From positions 1 to 37,611 of the forward strand of contig JAKSOA010000017.1 in NCBI GenBank assembly GCA_024405875.1: a stretch of 37,611 nt of DNA, read 5' to 3'. Made by a program: the position numbers and the translations under genes. A model generated the notes under the pieces. That model was given only the letters and a program-made list of their open reading frames with translations, made no database searches and was not told the origin of the DNA. Shown here piece by piece: positions 9,005-16,072 of the stretch. Numbering within the stretch: the first letter of the stretch is position 1; every line of letters starts with the position of its first letter. The DNA is from Paludibacteraceae bacterium (GTDB lineage Bacteria > Bacteroidota > Bacteroidia > Bacteroidales > Paludibacteraceae).

Positions 9005-9034
9005 CAAAGTTAGCGTTTTTTCAGTAATGACAAA
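9005..9034 (-). promoter_or_regulatory. gldFG promoter (TTTG-N18-TAACTTTG), divergent
   Basis: On the minus strand TTTG (9034-9031) and TAACTTTG (9012-9005) are spaced by 18 nt. The -7 element lies only 5 bp from the plus-strand -7 element at 8992-8999, so the two polymerases would compete for the same DNA. Confidence 0.6.
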
Positions 9035-10373
9035 AAGAGAGTGGGTAAATAGGATTATTTTACTTGTAACTGTTTGTGTTATAGGGGTAAAGATTTCTCC
9101 ACTTCGCTCCGCTCCGGTCGAAATGACGGGAGATGGCTCTGACTTTGTCCCCTATTCTATTAAGATGGAGTTCAATGGTGGTTACATCTATCCCCACGAT
9201 GTCAATATAGTGAAACCGGTAGCACCAAACGGAGGTCCCTCTCTTGGCGGACAGGTGGCGTTTGAGTGGCATACAGACGGGCATAAACAGTGGCACAGAG
9301 ACTTCAACTACCCCACCATAGGCGTTGCCCTGCAAGTAATTGACCTGCACAACCCAAAGGTATTAGGGCAGATGATAGCACCCTACGCCTATATTAACAT
9401 ACCTATGATACGCCACCGCATAGCCGACTTTAACTTTATGTTTGGCGGCGGATTCGGGTTCTGCACAAAGCCGTGTGACCGTGACGGTGCCGTGGCTGAC
9501 AATCGTGGTTTAAAAGGTGATGACCCCGCAAAGAACAAGGCGTTTGACTATAATTTTGCAATAGGCGGTCCCTTCACATTCAACCTTCAGGCAGGCTTGA
9601 ATGTTGATTTCCACGTATGCAAGCAGTTTGATATAACACTTGGCGTTGACTACAACCACTTCTCAAGCGGCTCACTCTACCAGCCAAACTCAGGGCTAAA
9701 CATCTTTGATGGCAAAATAGGTCTGAAATACCACCCCGTTATGCGTGATAAGAGCAAGGTTAAGCCACTGAAGGCAGACACCACAAAGATGAAGCGCTGG
9801 TACGGAGAGGTAATAGCGAGCGGCGGAGCAAAAATACTCTATTATAAAGATACCAAATATTACGGTTGCGCCTCACTAAACATAGGCGGATACTACCGCA
9901 CCTGCCGTCAGCACCGCATAGGCATAGGTTTGGATATGTTCTATAATGGAGCCTTTACCACTACAGCCGTTCAAGGAGCCGATGGCAAGTGGAAAAGTTA
10001 TGACGGCAACACACACTTTGGCAAGACATTCACCACAGAAGATAAGTTCCTCAATAAGTTCAGAGTAGGAATCAACATAACAAATGAAATTACAATAGGC
10101 AACTTTCTCATAGGCTTTGGAATGGGAATCTATCTGTATGACCCTGTAAAGAATATGGAGCCATACAAAGATGCAATGGCTGCCGCCAATGAGGGCAAGA
10201 GCCTCAACAGAGGATTATTCTATAGTTATAACCCTGACAGTCAGGACGGTTGGAACTATTTCCGCCTCTCCTGCAAATATTACATAACAAAACACCTGCT
10301 TGCCCAGATAGCGTTTAAGACGCACTTGCAAAAGGTGGAGTTTGTGGAGTTTGGCATTGGAACTTGGTTTTAA
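9027..10373 (+). CDS. acyloxyacyl hydrolase / PagL-like outer-membrane beta-barrel protein
   Basis: From the ATG at 9027 the protein has 448 aa; a TTG 30 nt upstream is rejected because it lies in the promoter. A signal peptide (MTKREWVN, then a hydrophobic stretch) is followed by alternating aromatic beta-strands typical of outer-membrane barrels. The segment YNHFSSGSLYQPNSGLN around residues 209-225 matches the PagL lipid A 3-O-deacylase active site, with His211 and Ser213. PagL also uses a Glu 14 residues after the His; here that position is Asn, so activity is uncertain. The protein is about twice PagL length, with a second barrel-like half from about residue 255. The signal-peptide border (KISPLRSAPVEMTG) is encoded by a dispersed repeat. 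A DUF3352-like gene follows 70 bp downstream and may share the transcript. Confidence 0.7.
   Translation: MTKREWVNRIILLVTVCVIGVKISPLRSAPVEMTGDGSDFVPYSIKMEFNGGYIYPHDVNIVKPVAPNGGPSLGGQVAFEWHTDGHKQWHRDFNYPTIGVALQVIDLHNPKVLGQMIAPYAYINIPMIRHRIADFNFMFGGGFGFCTKPCDRDGAVADNRGLKGDDPAKNKAFDYNFAIGGPFTFNLQAGLNVDFHVCKQFDITLGVDYNHFSSGSLYQPNSGLNIFDGKIGLKYHPVMRDKSKVKPLKADTTKMKRWYGEVIASGGAKILYYKDTKYYGCASLNIGGYYRTCRQHRIGIGLDMFYNGAFTTTAVQGADGKWKSYDGNTHFGKTFTTEDKFLNKFRVGINITNEITIGNFLIGFGMGIYLYDPVKNMEPYKDAMAAANEGKSLNRGLFYSYNPDSQDGWNYFRLSCKYYITKHLLAQIAFKTHLQKVEFVEFGIGTWF
9091..9129. repeat. dispersed repeat, family A, inside a coding sequence
   Basis: The stretch from AAGATTTCTCC through CGAAATGACGG matches the intergenic family A repeat (compare 37465-37493), with a few extra bases. 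It is read in frame as the end of the signal peptide and start of the mature PagL-like protein. Confidence 0.7.
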
Positions 10374-10380
10374 TTCCATC

Positions 10381-10442
10381 CCGTCATCTTGAGCGTAGCG
10401 AAAGATCTTTCACTGTCAACTATCAACTGTCAACTTTCAACT
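10381..10442. repeat. composite dispersed repeat: family A then GTCAACT heptamers
   Basis: A family A copy in inverse orientation (CCGTCATCTTGAGCGTAGCG, then AAAGATC, 10381-10409) is followed by near-tandem heptamers (GTCAACT, ATCAACT, GTCAACT, TTCAACT, 10414-10442). They end two bases before the ATG at 10444. The same pairing of families occurs at 31287-31350. Confidence 0.8.
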
Positions 10443-10443
10443 A

Positions 10444-13170
10444 ATGAAGAAAGGTATAATAATATCATTAATCTGTATTCTCATAATAGGTTTGTCTGTT
10501 TGGGGATATATTGAGTTACGGAAGAATTCAGTATCTGCTAAAAAAGATTTGTATGAGTCTGTACCAGGAGAACCCTGTGCCGTACTGCAAATAAACAATT
10601 TACGTTCCCTTCAGGAGAGCCTGCTCTATAATAACAACTATTGGCTGAACCTTACAGCAATAAAAACGCTGAATAAAACCCACATATTGCTTGCCGCCCT
10701 TGACTCTCTCAAAGAGAGTGACCCAGTGGTGGCAAGGCTCATTGACCGCAGTGCCCTACTCTCTATATATGAGTCATCAAACAGAGATTCACATTTCCTG
10801 ATAACATCACAAATGTCAATATCTGATTATGAGAAAGCCGCCGAAATTGCCGGCAAATACCTAAAAACCAACGCAAAAACAGAATACTATAATGAATTTC
10901 TCTTAGCGTCGGAATCTGACTCTCTTATAACCTTGGCAAAACAATGCATTGACGCAGGAACCTCTCCCATATTACAAGACCAGGATTTCCACAAGGCAAG
11001 ACTCTCAGCCGGGAACAAGCAGGAGGCAAACATATTCCTAAACGCCGCCAGATGCCAGAATATTATAAGAAAATATGTACTTGAAAGCCGGGAAAGGTTA
11101 TTTACAGTGAGCCGTCAGTATGACAACTGGTGCGGTTATGATGTAGATTTCTCCGTAGATAAAATAGAGATTAACGGATTCGCCTTTTGTAAAAATGGCG
11201 GAGATCTGGTGGCGGCATTCCAGAACCAAAACACAGAGAGAAACACACTATCAGCGGCAATGCCTTATAACACATTCTTTTTCAGGCATTTCGCCATATC
11301 AAACTTAGAAGACTACAAACAGTTGCTATTCCCTGACGACTACTCATTTGATGACACCTACGCAGAAAATTATGAGAATCTCTCAAATGAGACAGACTCA
11401 CTTGAGACAACATCGGGTGAGAATCCAGAGACCTTTATGCAAGAATTTTTCGGAGGCGAGATTGCCTTTGGTTACTCCCCTCTCAATGAATTTGTAATTA
11501 TTAAACTTATAAACGGCTCAGAAGCCTCAGCGGCACTACAACGCATAGCCACCGAACTAAATCCTGACTGTGCAAGTAAATATCAGGGCATTGAGATGTA
11601 TCACATAGGCACAAATGGCTTTGCCGGAAGCATATTCGGTCCATATTTCACCCTTGAAGATGAGTATATTTGTGTTGACGGTGACAATCTTATAATAACC
11701 CCGACTGAGCAATTCACAGCATACATTGCCACCAGAAACCCAAAGACACAGACTCTGCAATGCTCCCCTGTTTTCCGTAGTGCCGACAGAACACTGCTCT
11801 CAACATCAAACCGCTCCATATACATAGATATTCCATACATAGTACGTAACGCATCAAAGTTCTTCACTCCTGAGTTGTCAGAAAAAATCACCGCTGACAA
11901 AGAGATATGGAATGCATTTGACTGCATAGGCTTGCAGAGTGAGAATGAGGGCAAAAATATGGACTATCAGCACATATTCATTCAATATTCAGGTCAGAGA
12001 GGCACATTTGCCGAACTCCCCGATGACACACCTGAGCAAACCGAGGAACTCTTAGCAGCGGCAGAGACTGTTGAGACAGAGACTACTGAGACGGCTACAA
12101 CTAAAACTGAGGCAGAGCAAGTAGCAACCATATCAGGTTCCGTGCAGAAACTATTCACTATAGCACTTGACGCCCCTGCCTGCATAAAGCCACAGATATT
12201 CACAAACCACTATACCGGTGAGAATGAGATATTCATACAAGATGAGAAGAACAACATTTACCTGATATCAGCATCGGGCAAAATACTTTGGAAGACATCT
12301 GTAAAAGAGGCGGTAATCGGGGGTGTGGAAACGGTGGACATTCTCAATAACAAGAAATTACAAATAGCGTTTGTTACAAAAAGCAAACTCTATGTCATTG
12401 ACCGAAACGGCAAAATGGTTTCAGGTTACCCGTTGGCACTCACTGGCGGAGTATGCACTCCACTCGCCGTATTTGACTATGAAGGCAAAAAAGATTACCG
12501 TTTTGCATACGGCACAGAAGATAACAAAGCACATATAATAAAGAAAGACGGCAGCGTGCTTCCTGAATGGAGAAATGTAAGGACAAAGAGCCATATTGAC
12601 GGAAAGATGAGACATTTCCGCCTCAATGGCAAAGATTTCATTGTTTATGCTGACGCAGACAAGTGCTACTTCCTTGACCGCAAGGCAAATGTCCGCCTCA
12701 AATGCGGTGGCACTCTTATTAAATCAAGCGGAAACGAAATCTACACAGATGTAGCAGGAAACAGAATAGCGCTCACCCTATCAAACGGTAAAATCTGTTT
12801 TGTAACCACCGCTGACAAGGCAACCGCCACACAACTGAAGCCGTATGGCGGCAACCACTCATTTGTGCAGTCTGGAGGCTACTACTTCTTTGGCTATGAT
12901 AAAGGATTTGACATCTATGACGCAGACCTGAACCCACTCTACTCTGACAATACAGATGTATCTGCCATAGATGCCTGCGGAAACACCTGTGGCGCATACA
13001 GCAAAAGTGACGGCAAACTATACATCTACCGCCACTCAGGTTCAGACTTTGCAAAAGCCTCAGTCAAAACCACTTCAGACCTTTTCACACTCTCCTCCCT
13101 GAAACCACTCTCAAGCACAGTGGCAATCATCTGCTCAGGCACCAGCCTTGAGGTTTATGGGTTGGATTAG
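10444..13170 (+). CDS. membrane-anchored DUF3352-like protein with beta-propeller-like C-terminus
   Basis: A 908-aa protein. One N-terminal membrane segment (about residues 4-23) with no cleavage motif suggests an anchored periplasmic protein. The next 520 or so residues (starting ESVPGEPCAVLQINNLRSL) resemble the DUF3352 family of unknown function. An acidic, Thr/Glu-rich linker (about 535-565, TEELLAAAETVETETTETAT) leads to a C-terminal region of repeated short strands (ENEIFIQDEKNNIYLISASGK, YVIDRNGKMVSGYPLAL), typical of a PQQ or WD-like propeller. No catalytic motif is visible. The gene follows the PagL-like gene by 70 bp, all of it repeat sequence, so the two may be co-transcribed. A terminator lies 22 bp downstream. 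Family assignment is from general resemblance. Confidence 0.8.
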   Translation: MKKGIIISLICILIIGLSVWGYIELRKNSVSAKKDLYESVPGEPCAVLQINNLRSLQESLLYNNNYWLNLTAIKTLNKTHILLAALDSLKESDPVVARLIDRSALLSIYESSNRDSHFLITSQMSISDYEKAAEIAGKYLKTNAKTEYYNEFLLASESDSLITLAKQCIDAGTSPILQDQDFHKARLSAGNKQEANIFLNAARCQNIIRKYVLESRERLFTVSRQYDNWCGYDVDFSVDKIEINGFAFCKNGGDLVAAFQNQNTERNTLSAAMPYNTFFFRHFAISNLEDYKQLLFPDDYSFDDTYAENYENLSNETDSLETTSGENPETFMQEFFGGEIAFGYSPLNEFVIIKLINGSEASAALQRIATELNPDCASKYQGIEMYHIGTNGFAGSIFGPYFTLEDEYICVDGDNLIITPTEQFTAYIATRNPKTQTLQCSPVFRSADRTLLSTSNRSIYIDIPYIVRNASKFFTPELSEKITADKEIWNAFDCIGLQSENEGKNMDYQHIFIQYSGQRGTFAELPDDTPEQTEELLAAAETVETETTETATTKTEAEQVATISGSVQKLFTIALDAPACIKPQIFTNHYTGENEIFIQDEKNNIYLISASGKILWKTSVKEAVIGGVETVDILNNKKLQIAFVTKSKLYVIDRNGKMVSGYPLALTGGVCTPLAVFDYEGKKDYRFAYGTEDNKAHIIKKDGSVLPEWRNVRTKSHIDGKMRHFRLNGKDFIVYADADKCYFLDRKANVRLKCGGTLIKSSGNEIYTDVAGNRIALTLSNGKICFVTTADKATATQLKPYGGNHSFVQSGGYYFFGYDKGFDIYDADLNPLYSDNTDVSAIDACGNTCGAYSKSDGKLYIYRHSGSDFAKASVKTTSDLFTLSSLKPLSSTVAIICSGTSLEVYGLD

Positions 13171-13191
13171 TACCTTCGTACAATTTTATTT

Positions 13192-13221
13192 CAAAAAAAT
13201 CTGCTAAAGGTGATTTTTTTG
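13192..13221 (+). terminator. terminator-like hairpin after the DUF3352-like gene
   Basis: CAAAAAAATC (13192-13201) and GATTTTTTTG (13212-13221) form a 10-bp stem with a 10-nt loop; the 3' arm supplies the T-run. It ends transcription of the upstream gene. Its 3' arm is the start of the 41-bp direct repeat. Confidence 0.65.
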
Positions 13222-13249
13222 TGTTTTAAGTGAAAATATTTTGCAGAAT
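13209..13249. repeat. left copy of the 41-bp direct repeat flanking the Abi gene
   Basis: The 41 bases are identical to 14303-14343. The repeat spans the 3' arm of a terminator, an A/T-rich spacer and the -33 element (TTTG) of a promoter. The two copies are 1094 bp apart and enclose the Abi_2 gene. Confidence 0.95.
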
Positions 13250-13270
13250 GTAAATTTATTTATAATTTTG
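13240..13270 (+). promoter_or_regulatory. consensus promoter upstream of the Abi gene (TTTG-N19-TAATTTTG)
   Basis: TTTG (13240-13243) and TAATTTTG (13263-13270) are exactly 19 nt apart, the Bacteroidota optimum. Transcription should start near 13277, a few bases before the GC-rich hairpin at 13282. The -33 box and 31 bp upstream are duplicated at 14303-14343. Confidence 0.8.
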
Positions 13271-13276
13271 CACTGA

Positions 13277-13330
13277 CAGAACCCGCCACGCCTCCTAACA
13301 ATGCGCACCAGGGCGGGGCTTTTTTTTACA
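13277..13330 (+). ncRNA. short GC-rich hairpin RNA or attenuator leader upstream of the Abi gene
   Basis: CCCGCC (13282-13287) pairs with GGCGGG (13312-13317), with an inner CGC/GCG, followed by eight T residues (13320-13327). Sitting directly behind a perfect promoter, it would make an RNA of about 50 nt ending at an intrinsic terminator. The Abi gene, starting 10 bp later, would then be made by read-through. It may instead be only a terminator for the upstream gene. Confidence 0.45.
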
Positions 13331-13337
13331 AAGAATT

Positions 13338-14231
13338 ATGTATTCTAAACCTCCAATATCAATAGATGACCAAATTACCCTTCTTAAAGGACGTGGTTTA
13401 TCAATTCCCAATGAAGAGTATGCTCATACTATTTTAGAACATATCAGTTATTATAGATTTGCATCTTATTTGAGACCTATGGAAACAGATAAGAGTACGC
13501 ATAAATTGTATCCTGATGCAACATTTGATAAAGTGTTGTCACTATATCATTTTGATGCTTCCCTTAGACTTTTGGTATTTAATGCAATTCAAGAAATCGA
13601 AATCTCATTACGTTCAAGAATGATTCAAGAGTTCTCTATGAAATATGGAGCCTTTTGGTTTTTTGATGAGTCTCATTTTGTTGATAAGCATAGATTTGTG
13701 GAAAGTATAAATGTGTTGGACAAAGAATTATTGAGATCAAAAGATGAATTTATCAAGGAACATATTGCAAAATACGGAAAGTTAGAATTTCCACCATCTT
13801 GGAAAACACTTGAATTAACATCGTTTGGTACATTATCTAAATTATTTGCAAACTTTTCAGACAACAAACTGAAAAAAGAGATAGCACGTTCCTATGGTAT
13901 TCCTCAACATGAAATTTTTGAATCATGGACGGCCTCTATTGTACCATTGAGAAATTGTTGTGCTCATCATGGAAGATTGTGGAATAAGAAATTTCCAATT
14001 ACACCATTGTTGCCGTCGAGAATGCGTTCTGCGTGGATTTCAGACGTTTCTATTCCAAATAATAAATTATATGCAATACTCTGTTGTGTAATGTATTTGT
14101 TAAATGCAATTGATGCTAACAATTCTTTTGCAAAGGATGTAACAAATCTTATTACAACTAATCCCTATATAAATATTTCTGCAATGGGTTTTCCCTCAAA
14201 ATGGAGGAATGAGACCCTATGGCATTCATAA
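13338..14231 (+). CDS. Abi_2-family abortive infection protein (AbiD/AbiF-like HEPN protein)
   Basis: A 297-aa protein, normal for Abi_2 (PF07751). The N-terminal HISYYRFASYLRPM (about residues 35-48) and the IEISLRSRM segment (about 87-95) are family signatures. RNCCAHHGRLWN carries the HEPN RNase motif Rx4H (Arg205, His210). HEPN proteins of this type are RNases that arrest translation or growth on phage infection; this is family knowledge, not shown here. No antitoxin gene is adjacent. A consensus promoter and a hairpin with a U-run lie directly upstream, and a candidate structured RNA starts 140 bp downstream behind a duplicate of the same promoter region. The gene is AT-rich (28% GC in one counted line), unlike the preceding genes, suggesting transfer. 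Confidence 0.9.
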   Translation: MYSKPPISIDDQITLLKGRGLSIPNEEYAHTILEHISYYRFASYLRPMETDKSTHKLYPDATFDKVLSLYHFDASLRLLVFNAIQEIEISLRSRMIQEFSMKYGAFWFFDESHFVDKHRFVESINVLDKELLRSKDEFIKEHIAKYGKLEFPPSWKTLELTSFGTLSKLFANFSDNKLKKEIARSYGIPQHEIFESWTASIVPLRNCCAHHGRLWNKKFPITPLLPSRMRSAWISDVSIPNNKLYAILCCVMYLLNAIDANNSFAKDVTNLITTNPYINISAMGFPSKWRNETLWHS

Positions 14232-14270
14232 AAAAATTCCTGTTTTCATAGACAATCAATCTTATTAATC

Positions 14271-14314
14271 ATCACCATTAACTCAGCATGCGAGGTAATA
14301 GTGGTGATTTTTTT
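14271..14314 (+). terminator. terminator of the Abi gene
   Basis: ATCACCA (14271-14277) pairs with TGGTGAT (14302-14308), followed by a run of T to 14314. It lies 40 bp after the Abi stop. The 3' arm begins the right copy of the 41-bp repeat. Confidence 0.65.
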
Positions 14315-14343
14315 GTGTTTTAAGTGAAAATATTTTGCAGAAT
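14303..14343. repeat. right copy of the 41-bp direct repeat
   Basis: Identical over 41 bases to 13209-13249. Again it joins a terminator 3' arm to the -33 box of a promoter. Confidence 0.95.
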
Positions 14344-14364
14344 AAATTTTAATTCATACTTTTG
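14334..14364 (+). promoter_or_regulatory. consensus promoter of the candidate ncRNA (TTTG-N19-TACTTTTG)
   Basis: TTTG (14334-14337) and TACTTTTG (14357-14364) are exactly 19 nt apart. The expected start, near 14371, coincides with the first base of a 12-bp long-range stem, which supports an RNA gene here. Confidence 0.8.
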
Positions 14365-14370
14365 CAAGGT

Positions 14371-14680
14371 AGTCCACGCTGATGGCTCCGTTAAAAAGGA
14401 GCGGGTTGTGGGCTATGGGGTGTAGGTCTGAGACCTACAAATGACATATTAAAGGCGTCTGAACGCGCTTTGTTCTTGTCCGTATAGAATCTGGTAAATT
14501 CAAAACTTTATGACAAGGCAATGCGGCATTAGATGTCCGATGGGTATGTAACAGTGTATCCTCTTTATTGAGCGTTTGCACAACATATTCAGCGTGGACT
14601 CGGTGTTGCTTGTTCTTCATAAAGGGGCAATACCAGAGCCTTATACGGTGGAACGGCAACAATGCAGTCCCGCTTTTTTT
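14371..14680 (+). ncRNA. candidate structured non-coding RNA, about 310 nt, unidentified
   Basis: No protein gene is convincing here. Pairings seen: AGTCCACGCTGA (14371-14382) with TCAGCGTGGACT (14589-14600), 12 perfect pairs; a 9-bp hairpin TGTAGGTCT/AGACCTACA (14421-14439); GCTCC/GGAGC (14385-14402); TGTTGC/GCAACA (14604-14609 with 14656-14661); and AGCGGG (14400-14405) with CCCGCT (14669-14674) just before seven T residues. The last pairing would form a pseudoknot with the first. TAGTCCAC/GTGGGCTA (14370-14377 with 14408-14415) is an alternative to the 12-bp stem, so the RNA may switch form. I looked for tmRNA, RNase P and SRP hallmarks and found none. It lies between an Abi gene and a candidate defence operon. 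Base composition is more balanced than in the AT-rich neighbours. Confidence 0.65.
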
Positions 14681-14917
14681 ATGCCCTTTTGTAAGCAAAA
14701 CAAGGACAACTGTTGCCCTATCCGCTACAAAATGTAGACTTTTAGAAACATTTTAACACTGATTAACACTTTTTAACATTATAAAAGATTTATGGCTAAT
14801 AGACAAAATGCGTTTTAGTGAAGAATCTTTTGAGCGATAGCAAGAATTTTTAATGACCTTAGGTAAATCTTTATCAACCATCAGATAAATCTAAAAATAA
14901 AACAGAGTAAAAACACT
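14681..14917. other. AT-rich intergenic region upstream of the four-gene operon
   Basis: It contains three spaced TTAACA-type repeats (14753-14780) and a degenerate family A dispersed repeat (about 14826-14858, TTTTGAGCGATAGCAAGAAT). No consensus TAnnTTTG promoter with a -33 box was found for the operon that follows. The TTAACA repeats could be operator sites; this is a guess. Confidence 0.4.
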
Positions 14918-16057
14918 ATGAAACTAATACGTACATTTCACCCTGTAGGACATGGAGCCTTTTATACAGAGAGGTTCTATGAAGGCGGAGAATGTGTGTT
15001 TACCGCAGTGTATGATTGCGGAAGCGACACACTAAATGGCAGTAGTTTAGCAACACTCATTGGTGGTGCACTACACGGAGAACCTATAGATGTATTGTTC
15101 CTGTCTCATTTCCATAGTGACCATGTAAATGGTTTCTCCGTTATCAAAAATCAGTGTACTAAGATAATATTACCTGTTATCTCAACAGAGGAAAGAGATA
15201 TGTCATTTATTCACAATGCTATTGTAACAGGAAGGGTTGATAATGAGGCTAATAATTTACTAAAGAGAGTTTTTTCTCAAGTCGATGATAGTGAGAATTA
15301 CCAAATAATTAAAGTCGATTCAGTACGCGAACCTGTTGAACCCTCTAATGCAGAACCAATAGAAATAGAATCCGTTAATACAACCATTCCAGCGGGAGCA
15401 CCTTTATACAGCAGAAAAGTTCCTAATTGGATTTATTTGCCATATAATTTGCACCACGATGTCAATCATGCCATTAAAAATTTCTTTATAGAGAAAGGTA
15501 TCTTGAATGCAGGAGGAGGAGTTAACACAGACAGACTAAGTGAGATTATAAACGGAACAGCACACGATGGTATGTCTTTGAGAAATATAAGGATGAAGTA
15601 TAATGCGGTACTCCGACAAAATAATCCTAATCAACATTCAATGACCGTATATTCTGGCTACAAAGATTGCGATGTGTGTTGTAAGTGTAGAAGGCATTAT
15701 CGTCATAGGTATTGTTGTGATTTTGACTGTCCATTCCAAGCCAATTGTTTATATACAGGTGATTTTGTCGCTTCAGAGTCAAATGTTGAAAAATTGGAAC
15801 AATTTTACGATGACTATTTATATTCAAGTGCTACAGTGCAAATACCTCATCATGCATCAGCAAATGTAGGCGGACACTATGGAGATGATATATTTAGATA
15901 TGCAAGAATTGGAATTATTTCAACGCAGTTTGGTAAATATTCCAGTATGCCATCAAATGATGTTGTGATGAATATTATGGATGAAGGCGTTGTTCCCCTG
16001 TTTGTAACGGAACATAAAAGGTCAATAGTTGAGAGAATGTATTATTTGCTTGATTAG
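14918..16057 (+). CDS. metallo-beta-lactamase-fold hydrolase with Cys-rich insertion (operon gene 1)
   Basis: A 379-aa protein. SHFHSDH (His64, His66, Asp68, His69) is the HxHxDH metal site of the MBL fold, and LYTGDF (Asp282) and IPHHAS (His311/312) supply the later ligands. The overall plan resembles the competence-type (ComEC C-terminal) MBL group. Between residues 251 and 277 lies an insertion with eight Cys and several His (CDVCCKC..RYCCDFDC..C), which probably binds one or two extra zinc ions. MBL-fold proteins act as nucleases, phosphodiesterases or nucleotide hydrolases; the substrate here is unknown. The start ATG follows an A-rich leader. Gene 2 follows after 15 bp. The AT-rich composition (30% GC in one counted line) suggests transfer. 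Confidence 0.8.
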   Translation: MKLIRTFHPVGHGAFYTERFYEGGECVFTAVYDCGSDTLNGSSLATLIGGALHGEPIDVLFLSHFHSDHVNGFSVIKNQCTKIILPVISTEERDMSFIHNAIVTGRVDNEANNLLKRVFSQVDDSENYQIIKVDSVREPVEPSNAEPIEIESVNTTIPAGAPLYSRKVPNWIYLPYNLHHDVNHAIKNFFIEKGILNAGGGVNTDRLSEIINGTAHDGMSLRNIRMKYNAVLRQNNPNQHSMTVYSGYKDCDVCCKCRRHYRHRYCCDFDCPFQANCLYTGDFVASESNVEKLEQFYDDYLYSSATVQIPHHASANVGGHYGDDIFRYARIGIISTQFGKYSSMPSNDVVMNIMDEGVVPLFVTEHKRSIVERMYYLLD

Positions 16058-16072
16058 AAATTGGAGTTATTT

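Noticed and set aside
8997-9026. TTG start for the PagL-like gene
   Set aside because: The codon lies inside the -7 promoter element; the ATG at 9027 gives a normal signal peptide.
13277-13330. Integron attC-like site (TAACAATGCGC beside an inverted repeat)
   Set aside because: The required terminal GTTRRRY partner is missing, and promoter plus hairpin plus T-run explain the sequence better.
14371-14680. tmRNA, RNase P RNA or SRP RNA
   Set aside because: No ALAA-type tag with acceptor end, no GAGGAAAGTCC core and no GGAAGCAGC-type SRP loop were found on either strand.
14435-14698. Minus-strand open frame of 87 codons across the ncRNA region
   Set aside because: Odd amino-acid composition, no promoter or start context, and it lies over strong RNA pairings; taken as a by-product of the RNA gene.
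16061-16072. TTG start for the membrane protein gene
   Set aside because: An ATG 12 bases later has GGAG at a better distance.
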